A DNA stretch of 16,080 bases, taken from the NCBI GenBank assembly GCA_937893835.1, contig CALCSS010000151.1, positions 1 to 16,080 of the forward strand, in the 5' to 3' direction. Shown here one piece after another: positions 8,323 to 16,049 of the stretch. Position numbers and translations under genes: made by a program. This DNA comes from an uncultured Fidelibacterota bacterium. GTDB taxonomy: Bacteria > Fidelibacterota > Marinisomatia > Marinisomatales > UBA1611. The notes under the pieces were generated by a model. The model saw only the letters and a program-made list of their open reading frames with translations, searched no databases and was not told the DNA's origin. Each line of letters starts with the position of its first letter. Within the stretch, counting starts at the first letter, position 1.

Positions 8323-10353
8323 TTATTTCAGCAATATTACTTTTTGAGTCTTCACTCTATCAGACACTCTCATTTTAATGAAATAGATTCCAGCAGCAAT
8401 ATTATTAGCATTCCAATTTATTATATGTTTACCCGCGAAGGTTCTTCTTTCTATCAATGTTTCTACTCGTTGCCCGTTGATGCCATATATCTCAAGAAGA
8501 ACATCTTGGTTATTTTTAAGATGGAATTCTATTTTAGTTGAAGGATTAAATGGATTAGGATAGGGCCTATCAAGATGAAAGGACACTGGCTGTAGGTTGT
8601 CTATGGAGGAAAGAGGAGAGGTGAATCCATTTGTCGATATCATCTTAGATCTATTTGCATGATGGTCTGGTATCACAGTAAGGTGTATGGGGTTACCTTG
8701 CTCGATCGATGACACACTACCCTGAAATGAGATCGTCTCATTCATTCCAGGTTCTATGTTCAATTGAATGGTCTGAGAACCAAACCACCCCTCATCATCA
8801 TTGATATGGCATGAGAGAGTGATGGGATAGAGGCCGTCATTAACAATGTCATAGAAAATGGTGGATGAACCCGTAGGCAGGTACACACCCACATTACCAT
8901 TGTATTCATTGAGGTCCTCGACGATCACACTATATGCCAATGGGAAAATCCCAGGTATGCGATTAGCCCTATAGACAGCGCCATCTGGCAGACTTAAATT
9001 GTATAGTCCCTCCCATATGATCTCTCCTACAGTGTCTACCTCCAAGGAACGGCCTCCTCCTCCAACAGTCGTTAAAAGCACATTCCCGTTTTCAAGTTTT
9101 TGTGTATTTCCTGATGCAAAACCAAAAAGATCTGGTGATAGATCATATGACCATACTATTGATGCTTCTGTACCATTAATTGCGATCTCAATAGCTCGAG
9201 ATGCAGGGTCTTCTGTTCCTCTGAATTCTGGTGCGAGATTGCCGTTGTCAAAGGTCATCAGATTCCCATTCTCTAATTTTTGGAGACTGTGCTGGAAACT
9301 AAATCCTAGTTCAGTGCCTAGGCTTACGTCTCCGGAAGGCATGTCGTGTCCCAGGTTCCATATGATATCACCGGAAGGATAGTCTATCTTCGTGATGCGA
9401 GAGAGATGCCTAGCTGAAACATAGAGGCAACTTTCTTCCTCATCAAAGATCACTGCATTGACGTGAGTCCAATCATAATGTAGACTAATATATGCCTCTG
9501 TCCATGTACCACCAAGTTGGTCATGGTCAGACATATCAAAATGATCGAACACGTTCCAGGACCATACCACTTCTTTCGTGTCCTTATCCCACTCGACGAG
9601 TCTATCCCCGATCCATGGAAATTCGACAGTGACCCCATCTGCCTGGAATCCCAGACCTTGAAACAAAGATGTCCATCCGCCAACAGGTATGACCCCTAAG
9701 GAAGATGTCTCTACAATACCAAGATAATTGCCATTTGGAAGACGGATGATATCATGATGGAGAAAGTCATCATTTGGCTCTGACCAAATTGTTTCACCAT
9801 CAAAGGCAACCTCTGAACCAGGGAGATTGTTCTCGGCACCTGATAGTAAGTGACATCCAAGAATGTTTCCATTATGGTGAGCGCTATAATAAACAAAATC
9901 ATCATCACCTGAATTCCATATCTCCCTTCCATTTCCATCAATGACTGCTGAGAAATAATTGAAGAATGCACCAAATACAGTGACGCCAGGTGAATACTCA
10001 CTTTCATCGATCACATTAACACTCGAAGAGGAAAGTGTTTGGCCTGTGGTAAAGGAATACGCACCTGACCAGGGACCTGGGTCTTGACCATGGACTGGTC
10101 TTACACGCCAAAAATAGGTGCTCTCCCAATCAATAAGTTCTCTTTCTATGTAGACCAGGCTATTATTACTAACTTGGATGAGATCATTGGAGAATTCAGG
10201 GTCTTGTGAGATCTGCAACTCATATCCACTGGCCTCTGGTACTTGTTCCCATTCAAACAATATGTGAACGTGATTTAGATGTGCGTTGTCATTTGGTGTG
10301 ATAAGTTGACCATATGAGAATGACAGTAGGGTGATTATGAGAAAATATTTCAT
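8323..10353 (-). CDS. Secreted arylsulfate sulfotransferase (ASST) with FN3 domain and sorting tail
   Basis: I start this 676-residue protein at the ATG whose product opens MKYFLIITLLSFSYGQ, a clear signal peptide seven bases after the START gene's stop; an upstream ATG at 10380 would add nine polar residues ahead of it. A fibronectin-III-like domain (17-103) is followed by an ASST propeller domain (about 110-470), a linker domain and a type IX-style sorting tail (597-676, YPNPFNPSTKIEF). ASSTs move sulfate from one aryl sulfate to another without PAPS. Residues matching, from memory, the E. coli AssT active site are His200 (HHD), His297 (DWTH), Arg315 (SAR) and His355 (FQHS); His297 and Arg315 are 18 residues apart, as are His356 and Arg374 of AssT. 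The substrates are unknown. Confidence 0.85.
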   Translation of the reverse strand: MKYFLIITLLSFSYGQLITPNDNAHLNHVHILFEWEQVPEASGYELQISQDPEFSNDLIQVSNNSLVYIERELIDWESTYFWRVRPVHGQDPGPWSGAYSFTTGQTLSSSSVNVIDESEYSPGVTVFGAFFNYFSAVIDGNGREIWNSGDDDFVYYSAHHNGNILGCHLLSGAENNLPGSEVAFDGETIWSEPNDDFLHHDIIRLPNGNYLGIVETSSLGVIPVGGWTSLFQGLGFQADGVTVEFPWIGDRLVEWDKDTKEVVWSWNVFDHFDMSDHDQLGGTWTEAYISLHYDWTHVNAVIFDEEESCLYVSARHLSRITKIDYPSGDIIWNLGHDMPSGDVSLGTELGFSFQHSLQKLENGNLMTFDNGNLAPEFRGTEDPASRAIEIAINGTEASIVWSYDLSPDLFGFASGNTQKLENGNVLLTTVGGGGRSLEVDTVGEIIWEGLYNLSLPDGAVYRANRIPGIFPLAYSVIVEDLNEYNGNVGVYLPTGSSTIFYDIVNDGLYPITLSCHINDDEGWFGSQTIQLNIEPGMNETISFQGSVSSIEQGNPIHLTVIPDHHANRSKMISTNGFTSPLSSIDNLQPVSFHLDRPYPNPFNPSTKIEFHLKNNQDVLLEIYGINGQRVETLIERRTFAGKHIINWNANNIAAGIYFIKMRVSDRVKTQKVILLK

Positions 10354-10360
10354 GACCTGA

Positions 10361-10951
10361 TCAAATTGAGAGTGCATCATCCAACCACTTAAGGACCTCT
10401 GAACCCTGTGTCACCCATGCCTTATTTAGTCCAAAATCTGGGAAATTACCTAAGAGTTCTCCATTCCATGTATATGTGACCAATGTTTGTTTGGCAGATA
10501 GGCTTTTTAATACCCATAGTCCGGCAGCATTATCCAATCTCACCATTCCAGATTCTAAAGCTCCTTCTTGATGCTCAACTGAAAAAAATGAGAAGGTCCA
10601 TTGTCTCTCGCTTTGTTCAATGGAATATTGCACGATGTAATCACGTCCCGCAAATGGAAAGGGCATGTCAAGCATGACGTGGACAATATTGCTGTCCAGC
10701 CTCTTTGTCTTGGTGACTCTTTCAAATATAATGGGGTATCGGTCAAGATCTTGGATGATCTTTGCAACGGAATGCATGTCATGGTCGATCATCTTTTCTG
10801 CTCTACTAATTGGGAATCCTTGATATTCTCTCCATTCTATTTTAACAGGTCCTTCTTGGATCATGGTCCAACCTTTTAATGCGGAAATTCCATTGAGATC
10901 TAGACCCAACATTAGAGATTGTATTGCGATGTATGTTAGAATAGTTCTCAT
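10361..10951 (-). CDS. Secreted START/SRPBCC lipid-binding domain protein
   Basis: The 196-residue protein has a hydrophobic N-terminus (1-18) that looks like a signal peptide, then one START-type domain. Landmarks are an N-terminal WTMIQEGPVKIEWREYQG strand pair, a helix with LDRYPIIFERV (69-79), a MPFPFAGRDYIVQY stretch typical of bacterial START proteins, and a C-terminal helix from about 170. START domains hold a hydrophobic ligand such as a lipid or sterol in a deep groove. An exported version placed between a sulfotransferase and an ASST gene could present a lipid substrate in the periplasm; this is inference. It begins three bases after the sulfotransferase stop. The fold call is good and the ligand is unknown. 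Confidence 0.78.
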   Translation of the reverse strand: MRTILTYIAIQSLMLGLDLNGISALKGWTMIQEGPVKIEWREYQGFPISRAEKMIDHDMHSVAKIIQDLDRYPIIFERVTKTKRLDSNIVHVMLDMPFPFAGRDYIVQYSIEQSERQWTFSFFSVEHQEGALESGMVRLDNAAGLWVLKSLSAKQTLVTYTWNGELLGNFPDFGLNKAWVTQGSEVLKWLDDALSI

Positions 10952-10954
10952 TAA

Positions 10955-12037
10955 TCAGGGTAAAAAGGTTTGGTATATCTCTTTGCAATCACTCTTGATC
11001 TGATCCTCAGTAAGTCCAAATTTTTCCAGGTCATATTTATGACCGCTTTGGTATTGTCTCTGGCTCTCTGCAGTCTCTTTGATGGCCTTGCCGAGTTCAT
11101 CATTCTTGTCAGTTCCTATGAAATCAAGTATCCCATTCATCAATGTTTCAAAATCATTCATCATGGTGTCAAATTGGACGATCATGACCTTGTCCTTATC
11201 TATTTTATTGTTGACCCAATCTTGTTGAAATCTTTTCAATAATTCAACAAGGGCAAGATATAATCTATTTATTGATCTTCTTTTAATATCCTCATCCAAA
11301 GACCAGAAATCAAATCTTTTGTCAAGTACCCCTGTCACTAGGCTTAGGCCTGATGGGATAACGCTCAAGGGGTCTCTGATCATATATAATATCTTTGCAT
11401 CGTTAAACTGTCTTTGAAAAGAAGGGAGGTTACTACTCAAACTAAACAATTTACCGATGTATCTTTTGCCTTTGTTCGATAGAATATTACGTTTCCAGAT
11501 TGATTCAAACCATTTGAAATCTCTTGCAGATGTGTCCCTGATATCGGGGTCTACCCAATGAAAAAGGTCCTCATCATCAAATGTAAGGAAAAATCCATAC
11601 AGAAAAAATCCATCCAAGTATCTGAAAAGTAGAGAAACATCGTCTGTCTCCACAGATGTCAAACTCGTCTTGTGGGCCTCAGTAGAGTGATGTCTGGCAG
11701 GGCTTATCCTCTCCATAAGGGGCAATAAGGGTCTTATGCATTTCTGGACCAAGACAGATGGGTATAGCATTTGCCAGAGTTGTGACCCTGACCCGATCTT
11801 TTGTTTGATCAAAAAACGATGAAGGAAGGTCGTGCCTGATCTTGGGTTGCCAACAATGATGATCGGATCTTTCAGAGGTTTTCGGATTGACCAGAATAAT
11901 AAATGGTCAACTAATTGTCCAATTGAGACCATGGTCCTAAGAAATAATAACAAGATCCCAGATAGCAGAGGAGACACCCATGCATTGAAAGTTTTTCCTA
12001 GAATTAGGTATAATCTTAATATTCGTTTAAGCATCAT
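10955..12037 (-). CDS. PAPS-dependent sulfotransferase family protein, membrane-associated
   Basis: The 360-residue protein shows the two PAPS-binding motifs of the sulfotransferase superfamily: the 5'-phosphosulfate loop GNPRSGTTFLH (63-73) and the 3'-phosphate segment ILYMIRDPLSVIPSG (216-230). An acidic ETDD cluster (130-133) between them is common in bacterial members. It would transfer sulfate from PAPS to a hydroxyl group in the cytoplasm. A hydrophobic stretch at about 22-40 suggests attachment to the inner membrane, consistent with a lipid acceptor. It is the first gene of the six-gene minus-strand unit. Two adjacent ATGs open the frame; either may be used and no Shine-Dalgarno sequence helps to choose. 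The acceptor is not predictable from sequence. Confidence 0.88.
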   Translation of the reverse strand: MMLKRILRLYLILGKTFNAWVSPLLSGILLLFLRTMVSIGQLVDHLLFWSIRKPLKDPIIIVGNPRSGTTFLHRFLIKQKIGSGSQLWQMLYPSVLVQKCIRPLLPLMERISPARHHSTEAHKTSLTSVETDDVSLLFRYLDGFFLYGFFLTFDDEDLFHWVDPDIRDTSARDFKWFESIWKRNILSNKGKRYIGKLFSLSSNLPSFQRQFNDAKILYMIRDPLSVIPSGLSLVTGVLDKRFDFWSLDEDIKRRSINRLYLALVELLKRFQQDWVNNKIDKDKVMIVQFDTMMNDFETLMNGILDFIGTDKNDELGKAIKETAESQRQYQSGHKYDLEKFGLTEDQIKSDCKEIYQTFLP

Positions 12038-12167
12038 TATATGTTTATACGTTTGACTATTATAAATAACTTATGTGATTCTACGAATAAATTATTTAAC
12101 TATATGACACATTAAGAGTCCGATAGTTAAATGTCTCATTAACATTAAATCTGTATTGAACTATCAT
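12038..12167. promoter_or_regulatory. Divergent promoter region between sulfotransferase operon and ASST 2
   Basis: This AT-rich gap must serve both the six-gene minus unit and the plus-strand ASST 2 gene. On the minus strand a perfect TATAAT (12064-12059) lies about 22 bases before the sulfotransferase start, although its -35 match is weak. The region also holds a 10-bp inverted repeat (12094-12103 and 12123-12132) and a near-direct repeat, ATGACACATTAA at 12104 and ATGTCTCATTAA at 12131. These could be operator half-sites. Confidence 0.4.
12094..12132. repeat. 10-bp perfect inverted repeat with 19-bp spacer
   Basis: ATTTAACTAT at 12094-12103 is the reverse complement of ATAGTTAAAT at 12123-12132. 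It lies in the divergent intergenic region, 36 bases before the ASST 2 start, a position suited to a regulator-binding site or an mRNA leader hairpin. The sequence is simple and AT-rich, so chance occurrence is possible. Confidence 0.55.
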
Positions 12168-13619
12168 ATGAAAAATTTATTGGTCAATTATTTTATTTTA
12201 ACAATACCTCTTTTTGGACAAGTCTTCAATGGGATGACCCTATACTCACCCGCACAAGCTGGCGGAGGCGGTGGTGGTAACTTCTACTCCTATTTGATCG
12301 ATAATGACTTGAATGAGATCAACACCTGGACTCATCCAAGAGGGGCTGCAAGCATGCCCTACCTCATGCCTGATGGCACATTAGTATATCCGTATCGAGT
12401 ATCAAATCCAGCCATGAACGCAGGCGGCACAGGTGGAGGTATATCAACATATTCTTGGGATGGTGACCTTTTATGGAATTATGAGATATCAAATTCAAAC
12501 TATCAACACCACCATGATGTTGAGCCCCTTCCGAATGGTAATATCTTGGTCATCGCTTGGGAATTGAAAACGGCAGAGGAGGCCTATGCTGTTGGCAGAC
12601 AATCTATAGATAATTCTCTAAATATAATGTGGGCCGAGGCCATCTTTGAACTGGAGCCTGTTGGGAGTGATGATGTGAATATTGTTTGGGAGTGGCATAT
12701 ATGGGATCATTTGATCCAAGATGTAGACTCTGATCTGCCTAACTATGGTGTTATAAGTGACCACCCTGAGTTACAGGATGTCAATTATGGTGCAGCAGGA
12801 AGTAATGGTGGCCCGGGTGGAGCAAATGGAGACTGGAAACATATTAATGCGATCGCCTATAATGAGGAACTTGATCAGATCGTGATCTCATCCAGACATC
12901 ATGATGAGATCTATATCATTGATCATAGTACAACGACAGAAGAGGCTGCCGGACATGTTGGAGGGAATGCTGGAAAGGGAGGAGACTACCTATATCGTTG
13001 GGGGAATCCTCAGGCCTATGGAAGAGGTAGCAACTCAGATCATTTGTTGGGTTCTCAGCACAGTGTGAACTGGATACCTGAGGGATATCCAGGTGAGGGC
13101 AACCTTATACTATTTAATAATAATTATACTAATTATTCAGCTGTTTTTGAGTTCACGACACCTTTGAATGATGATGGTACCTATGCCATATCCGAAGGTC
13201 AACCATTTGGCCCTGAAGAGCCTGTCTGGTTACATACTGGTGACTTTCATACCCAGATGCAGGGTGGTGCCTTCCGACTACCAAATGGTAATACACTCGT
13301 AACAGACTGTGATGATGCGACCATCTTTGAGGTTACTGAAGATCATCAAGAGGTCTGGAGCCATGATCATGGTGGTGGACAGGTGTTCATCGCTAGAGCA
13401 CAAAAATATGCAATGAACTATTTAGGTGATGACTTCCCTGATTATGAATTGGGAGATGTTAATTTTGATGGTTTTCTTGATGTCCAAGATATTTTATTCA
13501 TCTCTGACATGGCCTCGGGGTTTGGCTATGAGTCCACACCACCGGCTGATTATAATGAGGATCATTCAGTTGACCTATCAGATTTGATACTTCTGGTACA
13601 GACTGTTTTGAGCAATTAA
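12168..13619 (+). CDS. Secreted arylsulfate sulfotransferase (ASST) 2 with dockerin-like C-terminus
   Basis: I place the start at the ATG at 12168, which begins the signal peptide MKNLLVNYFILTIPLFGQ; an in-frame TTG at 12156 would only add four residues. The 483-residue product has a glycine-rich N-terminal stretch (AQAGGGGGGN), an ASST domain and, from about 429, two EF-hand-like dockerin repeats (GDVNFDGFLDVQDILFI and ADYNEDHSVDLSDLILLV). Putative active-site residues are His114-116 (QHHHDV), His225 (DWKH), Arg243 (SSR) and His298 (SQHS); the His225-Arg243 spacing of 18 matches the other ASST here and, from memory, E. coli AssT. It would move sulfate between acceptors outside the cytoplasm without PAPS. 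Unlike the first ASST it lacks FN3 and sorting domains, so it is probably localised differently. Confidence 0.85.
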   Translation: MKNLLVNYFILTIPLFGQVFNGMTLYSPAQAGGGGGGNFYSYLIDNDLNEINTWTHPRGAASMPYLMPDGTLVYPYRVSNPAMNAGGTGGGISTYSWDGDLLWNYEISNSNYQHHHDVEPLPNGNILVIAWELKTAEEAYAVGRQSIDNSLNIMWAEAIFELEPVGSDDVNIVWEWHIWDHLIQDVDSDLPNYGVISDHPELQDVNYGAAGSNGGPGGANGDWKHINAIAYNEELDQIVISSRHHDEIYIIDHSTTTEEAAGHVGGNAGKGGDYLYRWGNPQAYGRGSNSDHLLGSQHSVNWIPEGYPGEGNLILFNNNYTNYSAVFEFTTPLNDDGTYAISEGQPFGPEEPVWLHTGDFHTQMQGGAFRLPNGNTLVTDCDDATIFEVTEDHQEVWSHDHGGGQVFIARAQKYAMNYLGDDFPDYELGDVNFDGFLDVQDILFISDMASGFGYESTPPADYNEDHSVDLSDLILLVQTVLSN

Positions 13620-13738
13620 TTCTCTTTATGATCTTTCAATGATTATCCTTAAGCCTTTCAGGAAGATGGCCTGTGCCAAACTTGATGACATATTTATATG
13701 TGACCTTTCTTTTATGATTAGTTCAACATCACTGATTC
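13620..13738. promoter_or_regulatory. Intergenic region before exporter 2
   Basis: These 119 bases hold no gene. A short palindrome, ACATATTTATATGT (13688-13701), lies about 40 bases before the exporter start and could be an operator or part of a promoter. No terminator-like hairpin with a T-run follows the ASST 2 stop, so read-through into the exporter gene is possible. Confidence 0.3.
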
Positions 13739-16048
13739 ATGAATTTCTTCTTATGTAAAGATCAGATCAAGCAGTGGTCTATTGATCAGGCAATACACCA
13801 TTCACGAAGAACCATAATAATTTCCATTTTGGCGACGCTTATCCTGGGGTCTGGACTACGTTTTTTGGTCATGGATGATGATATGATGAAGATGCTTCCC
13901 AAGGATCTAGAGTCAAAGATCTCTTGGGACGCGGTGCAGGATGAATTTGGTAGTACTGAGATCATCTTTGTTGCCTTTGGTCATGAAGAGTCTTCAGTTT
14001 ACGGTCAAAAGGCCTTATCTGATCTGTGGGTGCTTTCAGAAAATTTGAGGATGCTGGATGTGGTCCATAAGATCACCAACATTAGTACAGCGACCAGGAT
14101 CGATCAATATGACGGATTTATGGAAATTGACGATCTCCAGTCCTCGAAGAAACTGACGGAAAATGAAATTGATGAAATAAAAAAATACCTGGATAAAAAT
14201 TCTGAACTGAAAAAACAGTTGGTGAGTAGAGATGAGAATTATCTACTTACCATCATTCAGCCGAATGATGATGTGGGTCTGGATCGATTCAGGAATAGTG
14301 TGGTTCAGGTATCCGACTCCATATTGGTAGACTATAAAATTCATTATGGTGGTACTGCGTATGTGACAGGATCTGTTCCGCAACTCATACGAAAGGATGT
14401 TCAGTCATTGATCAAAGTAGGGCTTGTCATCATGCTGATGATGTTATTGGTCAATCTAAGAAGTTTTCAGGCGGTATTGATGGTCATGGCCGTGATCGTT
14501 TCCTCATTGATAGCTATGATGGGTTTTATGGGTTGGGCATACAAGATAACAGGATCTGATCGTTTCCTGTTTGCTCTTCTCAATACATCCATGCCCATTA
14601 TACTTCTGACGATCGCAAATTCAGATGGGGTCCATGTAATTACAAAATTCTTTCGTGAATTTAGAAGGTTGGGAAATGTTCAGAGCGCGATCGAGGCTAG
14701 TATGGGAGCCTTGTTGGTCCCAATATTCTTGACCAGTATCACGACCATAGCAGCGTTCCTTACAATGATCACTTCACCTTTGGAACCTTTGATCGGTTAT
14801 GGAATCTGTATATCTGTTGGCATCGCATGGGCGTGGATACTCAGTTCTATCTTGCTGCCTGCTATCATAAATATGAGAGAGTGGGATCAGAATAGTAATT
14901 TCATAGCAAATCCTAGTGTCTTAGAGAGATTGGTCAGTGGCATCGGTAGGATGGTCGTTGGCTATCCCAAGCATGTTTTTTCTGGAGGTCTTGCATTGGT
15001 GATTCTGGGATTATTTGGTCTTAACAGGGTCAGTGTTGATGTGAATGTCGCAAATTTTTTTAAACCTGGTACTGAGATAAGGGACAGCATGGACTTCATG
15101 GACCAGGAGATGAGTGGGACCATGGACCTGAGGATAAGGATAGAGGGAGATGTAAAAGACCCTACTATATTAAACCAAATGGATTCACTCCAAACATTCA
15201 TTGAGGATAATGACCAGGTCATTGTCACATATTCTATTGCCGATGTTGTAAAGCAGATGCATCGAACGGTGATGGATGACAGCATGAAGTATGAGTCGAT
15301 TCCTCTGGAAAGAGAAAAGGTAAATAATCTGTTTACCATGTATTACATGTCAGGTGATTCGGAAGAACTCGCTTCCGTTGTAGACCATGACCATGAGGTC
15401 GCTCTGATAACATCTCTGAGTTCTGTAATGAGCACGGAGGATGTTTTTTTATTTGTGGGATCCATCACCGAATATATCAAAGGTCATTTCCAGGGTATCA
15501 TTGACATCAGTGTCACCGGGATGATCGTTGTGATTCGCGATATGGTATTGATGGTCATTAGCTCATCACTGTTAAGCATCTTGATCTCCATCGTGCTCAT
15601 AGGACTCATCACATCAGTTTTTTTTGGAAGAGTTGTTTGGGGCGGGTTGTCTGTCATCCCATTGATAGGGGCAGTGATATTGAATTTTGGATTGATGGGG
15701 CACTTCAATATTACCCTCAACCATATCACAGCCATCTTATCATCCATTATCATTGGTGTGGGTGTTGACTTTGCGATTCACTTCATTGCCCAATTTCGCA
15801 GACTTTCCGAAACGGTCAAGGAAAAAAACTTGACCAAAGAGGTGGTCGGGGATGTCGGTTATCCCATTCTATTGGATGCAGCCTCGAACATGGGTTTTGG
15901 TGCTTTGATCTTCTCTGCTTTCATCCCAGTACAGTATATAGGAGGACTCATGGTGTTTGCTATGCTTTCCACTTCATTGGGAACGTTGACACTTTTGGCA
16001 TCTTCCACAGAATTATTAACAGATCACCTAATAAAAAAAGGCCGTTGA
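13739..16048 (+). CDS. MMPL/RND-family exporter 2
   Basis: This 769-residue inner-membrane protein has two RND repeats, each one helix, a large periplasmic loop and about five further helices (helices near 24-42, 223-238, 245-266, 283-299, 325-345 and 352-377, then 412-428 and 603-760). It is a paralogue of the exporter at 1463, sharing the loop motif YSIADV-x-K-x-MH (here 498-508) and overall length. The second-half relay motif is GVGVDFAIH (673-681) with Asp677; the first-half counterpart is ANSDGVH (293-299), with Ser295 at the usual acidic position and Asp296 one residue later. A hydrophobic or lipid substrate is likely from the family. It lies downstream of ASST 2 and is followed after one base by another start codon. 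Confidence 0.93.
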   Translation: MNFFLCKDQIKQWSIDQAIHHSRRTIIISILATLILGSGLRFLVMDDDMMKMLPKDLESKISWDAVQDEFGSTEIIFVAFGHEESSVYGQKALSDLWVLSENLRMLDVVHKITNISTATRIDQYDGFMEIDDLQSSKKLTENEIDEIKKYLDKNSELKKQLVSRDENYLLTIIQPNDDVGLDRFRNSVVQVSDSILVDYKIHYGGTAYVTGSVPQLIRKDVQSLIKVGLVIMLMMLLVNLRSFQAVLMVMAVIVSSLIAMMGFMGWAYKITGSDRFLFALLNTSMPIILLTIANSDGVHVITKFFREFRRLGNVQSAIEASMGALLVPIFLTSITTIAAFLTMITSPLEPLIGYGICISVGIAWAWILSSILLPAIINMREWDQNSNFIANPSVLERLVSGIGRMVVGYPKHVFSGGLALVILGLFGLNRVSVDVNVANFFKPGTEIRDSMDFMDQEMSGTMDLRIRIEGDVKDPTILNQMDSLQTFIEDNDQVIVTYSIADVVKQMHRTVMDDSMKYESIPLEREKVNNLFTMYYMSGDSEELASVVDHDHEVALITSLSSVMSTEDVFLFVGSITEYIKGHFQGIIDISVTGMIVVIRDMVLMVISSSLLSILISIVLIGLITSVFFGRVVWGGLSVIPLIGAVILNFGLMGHFNITLNHITAILSSIIIGVGVDFAIHFIAQFRRLSETVKEKNLTKEVVGDVGYPILLDAASNMGFGALIFSAFIPVQYIGGLMVFAMLSTSLGTLTLLASSTELLTDHLIKKGR

Positions 16049-16049
16049 T

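Noticed and set aside
8999..9382. 127-codon open frame on the plus strand opposite ASST 1
   Set aside because: It lies wholly within a well-supported gene on the other strand, has low-complexity Ser/Pro-rich sequence and shows no recognisable domain.
10354..10380. Upstream ATG start for ASST 1
   Set aside because: It would put nine polar residues before an obvious signal peptide and overlap the START gene by 20 bases; the ATG at 10353 fits better.
12156..12167. TTG start for ASST 2
   Set aside because: The ATG at 12168 directly begins the signal peptide, and the four extra residues add nothing.
13620..13738. Intrinsic terminator after ASST 2
   Set aside because: Only a 4-bp CAGG/CCTG stem was found, with no following T-run.
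14962..15339. 125-codon open frame on the minus strand opposite exporter 2
   Set aside because: It is antisense to a clear RND coding region, and its composition reflects the complementary codons.
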